A stretch of 64,000 nucleotides of DNA from Chamaea fasciata (lineage: Eukaryota; Chordata; Aves; Passeriformes; Sylviidae). Position numbers and translations under genes: made by a program. The stretch covers positions 124,001-188,000 of the forward strand of contig JARCOQ010000108.1 in NCBI GenBank assembly GCA_029207755.1. The letters run 5' to 3'. How positions within the stretch are numbered: position 1 is the stretch's first letter; the number at the start of each line of letters is the position of its first letter. This document shows positions 22,438 through 35,997 of this stretch, piece by piece. The notes beneath the pieces were generated by a model, which saw only the letters and a program-made list of their open reading frames with translations, had not been told where the DNA came from and did not search any database.

Positions 22438-25400
22438 ATGTCAGTTTTTAGGAGGCCTTTGACCCTCCTTGGGAAGCCAGGCTTCCTGGTTGTGGCAGCT
22501 TGCATCTGGAAGAAATCCTGTTCCGTTCAGGATTGTAGGTGGCCGAGGCCTGGTGCCCGGCAGAGGGAGTTGGGCAAAAAGGATGGGCTGTTTCCAGGGG
22601 TAAGTAAAGTCAGCTGCCCAGGTGCCTGATGTCAGTTTGTAGGAGGCCTTTGGCCCTCCAAGGGAAGCTTGTCTTCCAGTTTGTGGCAGCTTGCATCTGG
22701 AAGAAATCCTGTTCCGTTCGGGATTGTAGGTGGGCGAGGCCTGGTGCCCGGCAGAGGGAGTTGGGCACAAAGGATGGGCTGTTTCCAGGGGTAAGTAAAG
22801 TCAGCTGCCCAGGTGCCTGATGTCAGTTTGTAGGAGGCCTTTGGCCCTCCATGGGAAGCCAGGCTTCCTGCTTGTGGCAGCTTGCATCTGGAAGAAATCC
22901 TGTTCCGTTCAGGATTGTAGGTGGCCAAGGCCTGGTGCCCGGCAGAGGGAGTTGGGCACAAAGGATGGGCTGTTTCCAGGGTTAAGTAAAGTCAGCTGCC
23001 CAGGTGCCTGATGTCAGTTTGTAGGAGGCCTTTGGCCCTCCATGGGAAGCTAGTCTTCCAGCTTGTGGCAGCTTGCATCTGGAAGAAATCCTGTTCCGTT
23101 CGGGATTGTAGGTGGGCGAGGCCAGGTGCCCGGCAGAGGGAGTTGGGCACAAATGATGGTCTGTTTCATGAGGAAAGTAAAGTCAGCTGCCCAGGTGCCT
23201 GATGTCAGTTTGTAGGAGGCCTTTGGCCCCCCAAGTGAAGCCACGTTTCCAGCTTGTGGCAGCTTGCATCTGGAAGCAATCCTGTTCCGTTCGGGATTGT
23301 AGGTGGGCGAGACCTGGTTCCCGGCAGAGGGAGTTGGGCACAAAGGATGGGCTGTTTCCAGGGGTAAGTAAAGTCAGCTGCCCAGGTGCCTGATGCCAGT
23401 ATGTAGGAAGCCTTTGGTCCTCCATGGGAAACCAGTCTTCCAGCTTGTGGCAGCTTGCATCTGGAAGAAATCCTGTTCCGTTTGGGATTGTAGGTGGCCG
23501 AGGCCAGGTGCCCGGCAGAGGGAGTTGGGCACAAAGGATGGGCTGTTTCCAGGGGTAAGTAAAGTCAGCTGCCCAGGTGCCTGATGTCAGTTTGTAGGAG
23601 GCCTTTGGCCCTCCATGGGAAGCCAGGTTTACTGCTTGTGGCAGCTTGCATCTGGAAGAAATCCTGTTCCGTTCGGGATTGTAGGTGGCCGAGGCCAGGT
23701 GCCCGGCAGAGGGAGTTGGGCACATATGATGGCTGGTTTCCAGGGGTAAGTAAGGTCAGCTGCCCAGGTGCCTGATGTCAGTTTGTAGGAGGCCTTTGGC
23801 CCTCCAAGGGATGACAGGCTTCCAGTTTGTGGCAGCTTGCATCTGGAAGAAATCCTGTTCCGTTCAGGATTGTAGGTGGCCGAGGCCTGGAGCCCGGCAG
23901 AGGGAGTTGGGCACAAAGGATGGCCTGTTTCCAGGGGTAAGTAAAGTCAGCAGCCCAGGTGCCTGATGTCAGTTTGTAGGAGGCCTTTGACCCTCCAAGG
24001 GAAGCTAGTCTTCCAGCTTGTGGCAGCTTGCATCTGGAAGAAATCCTGTTCCGTTCGGGATTGTAGGTGGGCGAGGCCAGGTGCCCGGCAGAGGGAGTTG
24101 GGCACAAAGGATGGGCTGTTTCCAGGGGTAAGTAAAGTCAGCTGCCCAGGTGCCTGATGTCAGTTTGTAGGAGGCCTTTAGCCCCCCAAGTGAAGCCACG
24201 TTTCCAGCTTGTGGCAGCTTGCATCTGGAAGAACTCCGGTTCCGTTCGGGATTGTAGGTGGCCGAGGCCATCTGCCCGGCAGAGGGAGTTGGGCACAAAG
24301 GATGTCTTGTTTCCAGGGGCAAGTAAAGTCATCTGCCCAGGTGCCTGATGTCAGTTTTTAGGAGGCCTTTGGCCCTCCATGGGAAGCCAGGCTTCCTGCT
24401 TGTGGCAGCTTGCATCTGGAAGAAATCGTGTTCCGTTCGGGATTGTAGGGGGCCGGAGCTGGGTGCCCGGATGAGGGAGTTGGACACAAAGGATGGGCTG
24501 TTTCCAGGGGTAAGTAAAGTCAGCTGCCCAGGTGCCTGATGTCAGTTTGCAGGTGGCTATTGGTTTTCCATGGGAAGCCAGGCTTCCAGCTTGTGGCAGC
24601 TTGCATCGGGAAGTAATACTGATCTGTTCGGGATTGCAGGTGGCCGAGGCCTGGTGCCCGGCAGAGGGAGTTGGGCACAAAGGATGGCCTGTTTCCAGGG
24701 GTAAGTAAAGTCAGCTGCCCAGGTGCCTGATGTCAGTTTGTAGGAGGCCTTTGGCCCTCCAAGGGAAGCTTGTCTTCCAGTTTGTGGCAGCTTGCATCTG
24801 GAAGCAATCCTGTTCCGTTCGGGATTGTAGGTGGGCGAGACCTGGTGCCCGGCAGAGGGAGTTGGGCACAAAGGATGGGCTGTTTCCAGGGGTAAGTAAA
24901 GTCAGCTGCCCAGGTGCCTGATGCCAGTTTGTAGGAGGCCTTTGGTCCTCCATGGGAAACCAGTCTTCCAGCTTGTGGCAGCTTGCATCTGAAAGAAATC
25001 CTGTTCCGTTCGGGATTGTAGGTGGCCGAGGCCAGGTGCCCGGCAGAGGGAGTTGGGCACAAAGGATGGGCTGTTTCCAGGGGTAAGTAAAGTCAGCTGC
25101 CCAGGTGCCTGATGTCAGTTTGTAGGAGGCCTTTGGCCCTCCAAGGGAAGCTTGTCTTCCAGTTTGTGGCAGCTTGCATCTGGAAGCAATCCTGTTCCGT
25201 TCGGGATTGTAGGTGGGCGAGGCCTGGTGCCCGGCAGAGGGAGTTGGGCACAAAGGATGGCCTGTTTCCAGGGGTAAGTAAAGTCAGCTGCCCAGGTGCC
25301 TGATGTCAGTTTGTAGGAGGCCTTTGGCCCTCCAAGAGAAGCTTGTCTTCCAGTTTGTGGCAGCTTGCATCTGGAAGAAATTCTGTTCCGTTCGGGATTG

Positions 25401-26639
25401 TAGGTGGGCGAGGCCTGGTGCTTGGCAGAGGGAGTTGGGCACAAAGGATGGGCTGTTTCCAGGGGTAAGTTAAGTCAGCTGCCCAAATGTCTGATGTCAG
25501 TTTATAGGAGGCCTTTGGCCCTCCAAGGGAAGCTAGTCTTCCTGTTAAAGGCAGCTTGCATCTGGAAGAAATCCTGTTCCGTTCGGGATTGTAGGTGGGC
25601 GAGGCCTGGTGCTTGGCAGAGGGAGTTGGGCATAAATGATGGGCTGTTTCCAGGGGTAAGTAAAGTCAGCTGCCCAAATGTCTGATGTCAGTTTATAGGA
25701 GGCCTTTGGCCCTCCAAGGGAAGCTAGTCTTCCTGTTAAAGGCAGCTTGCATCTGGAAGAAATCCTGTTCCGTTCGGGATTGTAGGTGGCCAAGGCCTGG
25801 TGCCCGGCAGAGGGAGTTGGGCACAAAGGATGGCCTGTTTCCACGGGTAAGTAAAGTCAGCTGCCCAGGTGCCTGATGTCAGTTTGTAGGAGGCCTTTGG
25901 CCCTCCATGTGAAGCCAGGTTTACTGCATGTGGCAGCTTGCATCTGGAAGAAATCCTGTTCCGTTCGGGATTGTAGGAGGCCGAGGCCAGGTGCCCGGCA
26001 GAGGGAGTTGGGCACATATGATGGCTGGTTTCCAGGGGTAAGTAAGGTCAGCTGCCCAGGTGCCTGATGTCAGTTTGTAGGAGGCCTTTGGCCCTCCAAG
26101 GGATGACAGGCTTCCAGTTTGTGGCAGCTTGCATCTGGAAGAAATCCTGTTCCGTTCAGGATTGTAGGTGGCCGAGGCCTGGAGCCCGGCAGAGGGAGTT
26201 GGGCACAAAGGATGGCCTGTTTCCAGGGGTAAGTAAAGTCAGCAGCCCAGGTGCCTGATGTCAGTTTGTAGGAGGCCTTTGGCCCTCCAAGGGAAGCTAG
26301 TCTTCCAGCTTGTGGCAGCTTGCATCTGGAAGAAATCCTGTTCCGTTCGGGATTGTAGGTAGGCTAAGCCAGGTGCCCGGCAGAGGGAGTTGGGCACAAA
26401 GGATGGGCTGTTTCCAGGGGTAAGTAAAGTCAGCTGCCCAGGTGCCTGATGTCAGTTTGTAGGAGGCCTTTGGCCCTCCATGGGAAGCCAGGCTTCCTGC
26501 TTGTGGCAGCTTGCATCTGGAAGAAATCCTGTTCCGTTCAGGATTGTAGGTGGCCGAGGCCTGGTGCCCGGCAGAGGGAGTTGGGCACAAAGGATGTCCT
26601 GTTTAGAGGGGTAAGTAAAGTCATCTGCCCAGGTGCCTG
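22438..26639. repeat. 22-monomer HOR unit (4202 bp)
   Basis: Order: Sb 22438, Ra 22629, Ha 22820, Lh 23011, Ba 23202, Pa 23393, Wa 23584, Ma 23775, La 23966, Na 24157, Fa 24348, Ta 24539, Qa 24730, Pb 24921, Qb 25112, Ka 25303, Ya 25494, Ya 25685, Wa 25876, Ma 26067, Ja 26258, Ha 26449. The next unit follows at exactly 22 x 191 bp. Shared private marks include GGGTTAAGTAAAG at the end of Ha (22981, 27183). Confidence 0.9.
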
Positions 26640-29600
26640 ATGTCAGTTTTTAGGAGGCCTTTGGCCCTCCTTGGGAAGCCAGGCTTCCTGGTTGTGGCAG
26701 CTTGCATCTGGAAGAAATCCTGTTCCGTTCAGGATTGTAGGTGGCCGAGGCCTGGTGCCCGGCAGAGGGAGTTGGGCAAAAAGGATGGGCTGTTTCCAGG
26801 GGTAAGTAAAGTCAGCTGCCCAGGTGCCTGATGTCAGTTTGTAGGAGGCCTTTGGCCCTCCAAGGGAAGCTTGTCTTCCAGTTTGTGTCAGCTTGCATCT
26901 GGAAGAAATCCTGTTCCGTTCGGGATTGTAGGTGGGCGAGGCCTGGTGCCCGGCAGAGGGAGTTGGGCACAAAGGATGGGCTGTTTCCAGGGGTAAGTAA
27001 AGTCAGCTGCCCAGGTGCCTGATGTCAGTTTGTAGGAGGCCTTTGGCCCTCCATGGGAAGCCAGGCTTCCTGCTTGTGGCAGCTTGCATCTGGAAGAAAT
27101 CCTGTTCCGTTCAGGATTGTAGGTGGCCAAGGCCTGGTGCCCGGCAGAGGGAGTTGGGCACAAAGGATGGGCTGTTTCCAGGGTTAAGTAAAGTCAGCTG
27201 CCCAGGTGCCTGATGTCAGTTTGTAGGAGGCCTTTGGCCCTCCAAGGGTAGCTAGTCTTCCAGCTTGTGGCAGCTTGCATCTGGAAGAAATCCTGTTCCG
27301 TTCGGGATTGTAGGTGGGCGAGGCCAGGTGCCCGGCAGAGGGAGTTGGGCACAAATGATGGTCTGTTTCATGAGGAAAGTAAAGTCAGCTGCTCAGGTGC
27401 CTGATGTCAGTTTGTAGGAGGCCTTTGGCCCCCCAAGTGAAGCCACGTTTCCAGCTTGTGGCAGCTTGCATCTGGAAGCAATCCTGTTCCGTTCGGGATT
27501 GTAGGTGGGCGAGACCTGGTTCCCGGCAGAGGGAGTTGGGCACAAAGGATGGGCTGTTTCCAGGGGTAAGTAAAGTCAGCTGCCCAGGTGCCTGATGCCA
27601 GTATGTAGGAGGCCTTTGGTCCTCCATGGGAAACCAGTCTTCCAGCTTGTGGCAGCTTGCATCTGGAAGAAATCCTGTTCCGTTTGGGATTGTAGGTGGC
27701 CGAGGCCAGGTGCCCGGCAGAGGGAGTTGGGCACAAAGGATGGGCTGTTTCCAGGGGTAAGTAAAGTCAGCTGCCCAGGTGCCTGATGTCAGTTTGTAGG
27801 AGGCCTTTGGCCCTCCATGGGAAGCCAGGTTTACTGCTTGTGGCAGCTTGCATCTGGAAGAAATCCTGTTCCGTTCGGGATTGTAGGTGGCCGAGGCCAG
27901 GTGCCCGGCAGAGGGAGTTGGGCACATATGATGGCTGGTTTCCAGGGGTAAGTAAGGTCAGCTGCCCAGGTGCCTGATGTCAGTTTGTAGGAGGCCTTTG
28001 GCCCTCCAAGGGATGACAGGCTTCCAGTTTGTGGCAGCTTGCATCTGGAAGAAATCCTGTTCCGTTCAGGATTGTAGGTGGCCGAGGCCTGGAGCCCGGC
28101 AGAGGGAGTTGGGCACAAAGGATGGCCTGTTTCCAGGGGTAAGTAAAGTCAGCTGCCCAGGTGCCTGATGTCAGTTTGTAGGAGGCCTTTGACCCTCCAA
28201 GGGAAGCTAGTCTTCCAGCTTGTGGCAGCTTGCATCTGGAAGAAATCCTGTTCCGTTCGGGATTGTAGGTGGGCGAGGCCAGGTGCCCGGCAGAGGGAGT
28301 TGGGCACAAAGGATGGGCTGTTTCCAGGGGTAAGTAAAGTCAGCTGCCCAGGTGCCTGATGTCAGTTTGTAGGAGGCCTTTAGCCCCCCAAGTGAAGCCA
28401 CGTTTCCAGCTTGTGGCAGCTTGCATCTGGAAGAACTCCGGTTCCGTTCGGGATTGTAGGTGGCCGAGGCCATCTGCCCGGCAGAGGGAGTTGGGCACAA
28501 AGGATGTCTTGTTTCCAGGGGCAAGTAAAGTCATCTGCCCAGGTGCCTGATGTCAGTTTTTAGGAGGCCTTTGGCCCTCCATGGGAAGCCAGGCTTCCTG
28601 CTTGTGGCAGCTTGCATCTGGAAGAAATCGTGTTCCGTTCGGGATTGTAGGGGGCCGGAGCTGGGTGCCCGGATGAGGGAGTTGGACACAAAGGATGGGC
28701 TGTTTCCAGGGGTAAGTAAAGTCAGCTGCCCAGGTGCCTGATGTCAGTTTGCAGGTGGCTATTGGTCCTCCATGGAAAGCCAGGCTTCCAGCTTGTGGCA
28801 GCTTGCATCGGGAAGTAATACTGATCTGTTCGGGATTGCAGGTGGCCGAGGCCTGGTGCCCGGCAGAGGGAGTTGGGCACAAAGGATGGCCTGTTTCCAG
28901 GGGTAAGTAAAGTCAGCTGCCCAGGTGCCTGATGTCAGTTTGTAGGAGGCCTTTGGCCCTCCAAGGGAAGCTTGTCTTCCAGTTTGTGGCAGCTTGCATC
29001 TGGAAGCAATCCTGTTCCGTTCGGGATTGTAGGTGGGCGAGACCTGGTGCCCGGCAGAGGGAGTTGGGCACAAAGGATGGGCTGTTTCCAGGGGTAAGTA
29101 AAGTCAGCTGCCCAGGTGCCTGATGCCAGTTTGTAGGAGGCCTTTGGTCCTCCATGGGAAACCAGTCTTCCAGCTTGTGGCAGCTTGCATCTGAAAGAAA
29201 TCCTGTTCCGTTCGGGATTGTAGGTGGCCGAGGCCAGGTGCCCGGCAGAGGGAGTTGGGCACAAAGGATGGGCTGTTTCCAGGGGTAAGTAAAGTCAGCT
29301 GCCCAGGTGCCTGATGTCAGTTTGTAGGAGGCCTTTGGCCCTCCAAGGGAAGCTTGTCTTCCAGTTTGTGGCAGCTTGCATCTGGAAGCAATCCTGTTCC
29401 GTTCGGGATTGTAGGTGGGCGAGGCCTGGTGCCCGGCAGAGGGAGTTGGGCACAAAGGATGGGCTGTTTCCAGGGGTAAGTAAAGTCAGCTGCCCAGGTG
29501 CCTGATGTCAGTTTGTAGGAGGCCTTTGGCCCTCCAAGAGAAGCTTGTCTTCCAGTTTGTGGCAGCTTGCATCTGGAAGAAATCCTGTTCCGTTCGGGAT

Positions 29601-30458
29601 TGTAGGTGGGCGAGGCCTGGTGCTTGGCAGAGGGAGTTGGGCACAAAGGATGGGCTGTTTCCAGGGGTAAGTTAAGTCAGCTGCCCAAATGTCTGATGTC
29701 AGTTTATAGGAGGCCTTTGGCCCTCCAAGGGAAGCTAGTCTTCCTGTTAAAGGCAGCTTGCATCTGGAAGAAATCCTGTTCCGTTCGTGATTGTAGGTGG
29801 GCGAGGCCTGGTGCTTGGCAGAGGGAGTTGGGCATAAATGATGGGCTGTTTCCAGGGGTAAGTTAAGTCACCTGCCCAAATGTCTGATGTCAGTTTATAG
29901 GAGGCCTTTGGCCCTCCAAGGGAAGCTAATCTTCCTGTTAAAGGCAGCTTGCATCTGGAAGAAATCCTGTTCCGTTCGGGATTGTAGGTGGCCAAGGCCT
30001 GGTGCCCGGCAGAGGGAGTTGGGCACAAAGGATGGCCTGTTTCCACGGGTAAGTAAAGTCAGCTGCCCAGGTGCCTGATGTCAGTTTGTAGGAGGCCTTT
30101 GGCCCTCCATGTGAAGCCAGGTTTACTGCTTGTGGCAGCTTGCATCTGGAAGAAATCCTGTTCCGTTCGGGATTGTAGAGGCCGAGGCCTGGAGCCCGGC
30201 AGAGGGAGTTGGGCACAAAGGATGGACTGTTTCCAGGGGTAAGTAAAGTCAGCAGCCCAGGTGCCTGATGTCAGTTTGTAGGAGGCCTTTGGCCCTCCAA
30301 GGGAAGCTAGTCTTCCAGCTTGTGGCAGCTTGCATCTGGAAGAAATCCTGTTCCGTTCGGGATTGTAGGTAGGCTAAGCCAGGTGCCCGGCAGAGGGAGT
30401 TGGGCACAAAGGATGGGCTGTTTCCAGGGGTAAGTAAAGTCAGCTGCCCAGGTGCCTG
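26640..30458. repeat. Shortened copy of the 22-monomer unit
   Basis: Monomers 26640 (Sb) to 29887 (Ya) repeat the previous unit in order. Wa and Ma are then fused in one 190-bp monomer at 30078, followed by Ja at 30268. Counting the Ha-type monomer at 30459, the period here is 4010 bp, 21 monomers less one base. The Lh monomer at 27213 carries GGGTAGCTAG near 27247. Confidence 0.88.
30078..30267. repeat. Chimeric 190-bp monomer Wa/Ma
   Basis: The left part is Wa (CCATGTGAAGCC, TTTACTG, GTTCGGG up to about 30170). The right part is Ma (CCTGGAGCCC from about 30188, ending CAGCAGCCCAGG). A base is lost at GTAGAGGCC near 30178. It reads as deletion of one monomer by exchange between neighbouring Wa and Ma, and it removes the CATATG mark of Wa. 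Confidence 0.88.
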
Positions 30459-32750
30459 ATGTCAGTTTGTAGGAGGCCTTTGGCCCTCCATGGGAAGCCA
30501 GGCTTCCAGTTTGTGGCAGCTTGCATCTGGAAGAAATCCTGTTCCGTTCAGGATTGTAGGTGGCCGAGGCCTGGTGCCCGGCAGAGGGAGTTGGGCACAA
30601 AGGATGTCCTGTTTAGAGGGGTAAGTAAAGTCAGCTGACCAGGTGCCTGATGTCAGTTTTTAGGAGGCCTTTGGCCCTCCTTGGGAAGCCAGGCTTCCTG
30701 GTTGTGGCAGCTTGCATCTGGAAGAAATCCTGTTCCGTTCAGGATTGTAGGTGGCCGAGGCCTGGTGCCCGGCAGAGGGAGTTGGGCAAAAAGGATGGGC
30801 TGTTTCCAGGGGTAAGTAAAGTCAGCTGCCCAGGTGCCTGATGTCAGTTTGTAGGAGGCCTTTGGCCCTCCAAGGGAAGCTTGTCTTCCAGTTTGTGGCA
30901 GCTTGCATCTGGAAGAAATCCTGTTCCGTTCGGGATTGTAGGTGGGCGAGGCCTGGTGCCCGGCAGAGGGAGTTGGGCACAAAGGATGGGCTGTTTCCAG
31001 GGGTAAGTAAAGTCAGCTGCCCAGGTGCCTGATGTCAGTTTGTAGGAGGCCTTTGGCCCTCCATGGGAAGCCAGGCTTCCTGCTTGTGGCAGCTTGCATC
31101 TGGAAGAAATCCTGTTCCGTTCAGGATTGTAGGTGGCCAAGGCCTGGTGCCCGGCAGAGGGAGTTGGGCACAAAGGATGGGCTGTTTCCAGGGTTAAGTA
31201 AAGTCAGCTGCCCAGGTGCCTGATGTCAGTTTGTAGGAGGCCTTTGGCCCTCCAAGGGAAGCTAGTCTTCCAGCTTGTGGCAGCTTGCATCTGGAAGAAA
31301 TCCTGTTCCGTTCGGGATTGTAGGTGGTCGAGGCCAGGTGCCCGGCAGAGGGAGTTGGGCACAAATGATGGTCTGTTTCATGAGGAAAGTAAAGTCAGCT
31401 GCCCAGGTGCCTGATGTCAGTTTGTAGGAGGCCTTTGGCCCCCCAAGTGAAGCCACGTTTCCAGCTTGTGGAAGCTTGCATCTGGAAGCAATCCTGTTCC
31501 GTTCGGGATTGTAGGTGGGCGAGACCTGGTTCTCGGCAGAGGGAGTTGGGCACAAAGGATGGGCTGTTTCCAGGGGTAAGTAAAGTCAGCTGCCCAGGTG
31601 CCTGATGCCAGTATGTAGGAGGCCTTTGTTCCTCCATGGGAAACCAGTCTTCCAGCTTGTGGCAGCTTGCATCTGGAAGAAATCCTGTTCCGTTTGGGAT
31701 TGTAGGTGGCCGAGGCCAGGTGCCCGGCAGAGGGAGTTGGGCACAAAGGATGGGCTGTTTCCAGGGGTAAGTAAAGTCAGCTGCCCAGGTGCCTGATGTC
31801 AGTTTGTAGGAGGCCTTTGGCCCTCCATGGGAAGCCAGGTTTACTGCTTGTGGCAGCTTGCATCTGGAAGAAATCCTGTTCCGTTCGGGATTGTAGGTGG
31901 CCGAGGCCAGGTGCTCGGCAGAGGGAGTTGGGCACATATGATGGCTGGTTTCCAGGGGTAAGTAAGGTCAGCTGCCCAGGTGCCTGATGTCAGTTTGTAG
32001 GAGGCCTTTGGCCCTCCAAGGGTTGACAGGCTTCCAGTTTGTGGCAGCTTGCATCTGGAAGAAATCCTGTTCCGTTCAGGATTGTAGGTGGCCGAGGCCT
32101 GGAGCCCGGCAGAGGGAGTTGGGCACAAAGGATGGCCTGTTTCCAGGGGTAAGTAAAGTCAGCAGCCCAGGTGCCTGATGTCAGTTTGTAGGAGGCCTTT
32201 GACCCTCCAAGGGAAGCTAGTCTTCCAGCTTGTGGCAGCTTGCATCTGGAAGAAATCCTGTTCCGTTCGGGATTGTAGGTGGGCGAGGCCAGGTGCCCGG
32301 CAGAGGGAGTTGGGCACAAAGGATGGGCTGTTTCCAGGGGTAAGTAAAGTCAGCTGCCCAGGTGCCTGATGTCAGTTTGTAGGAGGCCTTTAGCCCCCCA
32401 AGTGAAGCCACGTTTCCAGCTTGTGGCAGCTTGCATCTGGAAGAACTCCGGTTCCGTTCGGGATTGTAGGTGGCCGAGGCCATCTGCCCGGCAGAGGGAG
32501 TTGGGCACAAAGGATGTCTTGTTTCCAGGGGCAAGTAAAGTCATCTGCCCAGGTGCCTGATGTCAGTTTTTAGGAGGCCTTTGGCCCTCCATGGGAAGCC
32601 AGGCTTCCTGCTTGTGGCAGCTTGCATCTGGAAGAAATCGTGTTCCGTTCGGGATTGTAGGGGGCCGGAGCTGGGTGCCCGGATGAGGGAGTTGGACACA
32701 AAGGATGGGCTGTTTCCAGGGGTAAGTAAAGTCAGCTGCCCAGGTGCCTG

Positions 32751-32941
32751 ATGTCAGTTTGCAGGTGGCTATTGGTCCTCCATGGAAAGCCAGGCTTCCA
32801 GCTTGTGGCAGCTTGCATCGGGAAGTAATACTGATCTGTTCGGGATTGCAGGTGGGCGAGACCTGGTTCCCGGCAGAGGGAGTTGGGCACAAAGGATGGG
32901 CTGTTTCCAGGGGTAAGTAAAGTCAGCTGCCCAGGTGCCTG
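32751..32941. repeat. Chimeric monomer Ta/Ba
   Basis: The left part is Ta (GGTGGCTATTGG, AGTAATACTGATC, ATTGCAGG to 32849); the right part is Ba (GGGCGAGACC from 32856, TGGTTCCCGG). The crossover lies within about seven bases. It replaces the Ta, Qa, Pb, Qb run of the 21/22-monomer units by Ta/Ba plus Pa. Copies are at 35998 and 39245. Confidence 0.88.
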
Positions 32942-33514
32942 ATGCCAGTATGTAGGAGGCCTTTGGTCCTCCATGGGAAACCAGTCTTCCAGCTTGTGGC
33001 AGCTTGCATCTGGAAGAAATTCTGTTCTGTTTGGGATTGTAGGTGGCCGAGGCCAGGTGCCCGGCAGAGGGAGTTGGGCACAAAGGATGGCCTGTTTCCA
33101 GGGGTAAGTAAAGTCAGCTGCCCAGGTGCCTGATGTCAGTTTGTAGGAGGCCTTTGGCCCTCCAAGAGAAGCTTGTCTTCCAGTTTGTGGCAGCTTGCAT
33201 CTGGAAGAAATCCTGTTCCGTTCGGGATTGTAGGTGGGCGAGGCCTGGTGCTTGGCAGAGGGAGTTGGGCACAAAGGATGGGCTGTTTCCAGGGGTAAGT
33301 TAAGTCAGCTGCCCAAATGTCTGATGTCAGTTTATAGGAGGCCTTTGGCCCTCCAAGGGAAGCTAGTCTTCCTGTTAAAGGCAGCTTGCATCTGGAAGAA
33401 ATCCTGTTCCGTTCGGGATTGTAGGTGGGCGAGGCCTGGTGCTTGGCAGAGGGAGTTGGGCATAAATGATGGGCTGTTTCCAGGGGTAAGTTAAGTCACC
33501 TGCCCAAATGTCTG

Positions 33515-33705
33515 ATGTCAGTTTATAGGAGGCCTTTGGCCCTCCAAGGGAAGCTAGTCTTCCTGTTAAAGGCAGCTTGCATCTGGAAGAAATCCTGTTC
33601 CGTTCGGGATTGTAGGTGGCCAAGGCCAGGTGCCCGGCAGAGGGAGTTGGGCACAAAGGATGGGCTGTTTCCAGGGGTAAGTAAAGTCAGCTGCCCAGGT
33701 GCCTG
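33515..33705. repeat. Chimeric junction monomer Ya/Ja
   Basis: Ya on the left (TTTATAGG, TGTTAAAGG, GGCCAAGG to about 33625), Ja on the right (CCAGG from 33628, then GATGGGCTG without CCACGGG). It joins unit 1 to unit 2 of the 17-monomer HOR. The parent Ja is at 30268 and the intact parent-type Ya at 40009. Confidence 0.88.
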
Positions 33706-35997
33706 ATGTCAGTTTGTAGGAGGCCTTTGGCCCTCCATGGGAAGCCAGGCTTCCAGTTTGTGGCAGCTTGCATCTGGAAGAAATCCTGTTCCGTTCAGGA
33801 TTGTAGGTGGCCGAGGCCTGGTGCCCGGCAGAGGGAGTTGGGCACAAAGGATGTCCTGTTTAGAGGGGTAAGTAAAGTCAGCTGACCAGGTGCCTGATGT
33901 CAGTTTTTAGGAGGCCTTTGGCCCTCCTTGGGAAGCCAGGCTTCCTGGTTGTGGCAGCTTGCATCTGGAAGAAATCCTGTTCCGTTCAGGATTGTAGGTG
34001 GCCGAGGCCTGGTGCCCGGCAGAGGGAGTTGGGCAAAAAGGATGGGCTGTTTCCAGGGGTAAGTAAAGTCAGCTGCCCAGGTGCCTGATGTCAGTTTGTA
34101 GGAGGCCTTTGGCCCTCCAAGGGAAGCTTGTCTTCCAGTTTGTGGCAGCTTGCATCTGGAAGAAATGCTGTTCCGTTCGGGATTGTAGGTGGGCGAGGCC
34201 TGGTGCCCGGCAGAGGGAGTTGGGCACAAAGGATGGGCTGTTTCCAGGGGTAAGTAAAGTCAGCTGCCCAGGTGCCTGATGTCAGTTTGTAGGAGGCCTT
34301 TGGCCCTCCATGGGAAGCCAGGCTTCCTGCTTGTGGCAGCTTGCATCTGGAAGAAATCCTGTTCCGTTCAGGATTGTAGGTGGCCAAGGCCTGGTGCCCG
34401 GCAGAGGGAGTTGGGCACAAAGGATGGGCTGTTTCCAGGGTTAAGTAAAGTCAGCTGCCCAGGTGCCTGATGTCAGTTTGTAGGAGGCCTTTGGCCCTCC
34501 AAGGGAAGCTAGTCTTCCAGCTTGTGGCAGCTTGCATCTGGAAGAAATCCTGTTCCGTTCGGGATTGTAGGTGGTCGAGGCCAGGTGCCCGGCAGAGGGA
34601 GTTGGGCACAAATGATGGTCTGTTTCATGAGGAAAGTAAAGTCAGCTGCCCAGGTGCCTGATGTCAGTTTGTAGGAGGCCTTTGGCCCCCCAAGTGAAGC
34701 CACGTTTCCAGCTTGTGGAAGCTTGCATCTGGAAGCAATCCTGTTCCGTTCGGGATTGTAGGTGGGCGAGACCTGGTTCCCGGCAGAGGGAGTTGGGCAC
34801 AAAGGATGGGCTGTTTCCAGGGGTAAGTAAAGTCAGCTGCCCAGGTGCCTGATGCCAGTATGTAGGAGGCCTTTGGTCCTCCATGGGAAACCAGTCTTCC
34901 AGCTTGTGGCAGCTTGCATCTGGAAGAAATCCTGTTCCGTTTGGGATTGTAGGTGGCCGAGGCCAGGTGCCCGGCAGAGGGAGTTGGGCACAAAGGATGG
35001 GCTGTTTCCAGGGGTAAGTAAAGTCAGCTGCCCAGGTGCCTGATGTCAGTTTGTAGGAGGCCTTTGGCCCTCCATGGGAAGCCAGGTTTACTGCTTGTGG
35101 CAGCTTGCATCTGGAAGAAATCCTGTTCCGTTCGGGATTGTAGGTGGCCGAGGCCAGGTGCTCGGCAGAGGGAGTTGGGCACATATGATGGCTGGTTTCC
35201 AGGGGTAAGTAAGGTCAGCTGCCCAGGTGCCTGATGTCAGTTTGTAGGAGGCCTTTGGCCCTCCAAGGGTTGACAGGCTTCCAGTTTGTGGCAGCTTGCA
35301 TCTGGAAGAAATCCTGTTCCGTTCAGGATTGTAGGTGGCCGAGGCCTGGAGCCCGGCAGAGGGAGTTGGGCACAAAGGATGGCCTGTTTCCAGGGGTAAG
35401 TAAAGTCAGCAGCCCAGGTGCCTGATGTCAGTTTGTAGGAGGCCTTTGACCCTCCAAGGGAAGCTAGTCTTCCAGCTTGTGGCAGCTTGCATCTGGAAGA
35501 AATCCTGTTCCGTTCGGGATTGTAGGTGGGCGAGGCCAGGTGCCCGGCAGAGGGAGTTGGGCACAAAGGATGGGCTGTTTCCAGGGGTAAGTAAAGTCAG
35601 CTGCCCAGGTGCCTGATGTCAGTTTGTAGGAGGCCTTTAGCCCCCCAAGTGAAGCCACGTTTCCAGCTTGTGGCAGCTTGCATCTGGAAGAACTCCGGTT
35701 CCGTTCGGGATTGTAGGTGGCCGAGGCCATCTGCCCGGCAGAGGGAGTTGGGCACAAAGGATGTCTTGTTTCCAGGGGCAAGTAAAGTCATCTGCCCAGG
35801 TGCCTGATGTCAGTTTTTAGGAGGCCTTTGGCCCTCCATGGGAAGCCAGGCTTCCTGCTTGTGGCAGCTTGCATCTGGAAGAAATCGTGTTCCGTTCGGG
35901 ATTGTAGGGGGCCGGAGCTGGGTGCCCGGATGAGGGAGTTGGACACAAAGGATGGGCTGTTTCCAGGGGTAAGTAAAGTCAGCTGCCCAGGTGCCTG

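Larger units (their letters stand above)
30459..33705. repeat. 17-monomer HOR, unit 1 (3247 bp)
   Basis: Order: Ha-type 30459, Sb 30650, Ra 30841, Ha 31032, Lh 31223, Ba 31414, Pa 31605, Wa 31796, Ma 31987, La 32178, Na 32369, Fa 32560, Ta/Ba chimera 32751, Pa-type 32942, Ka 33133, Ya 33324, Ya/Ja chimera 33515. The length is exactly 17 x 191. Private substitutions in this unit include GGTTCTCGG near 31531 and CTTTGTTCC near 31627. Confidence 0.93.
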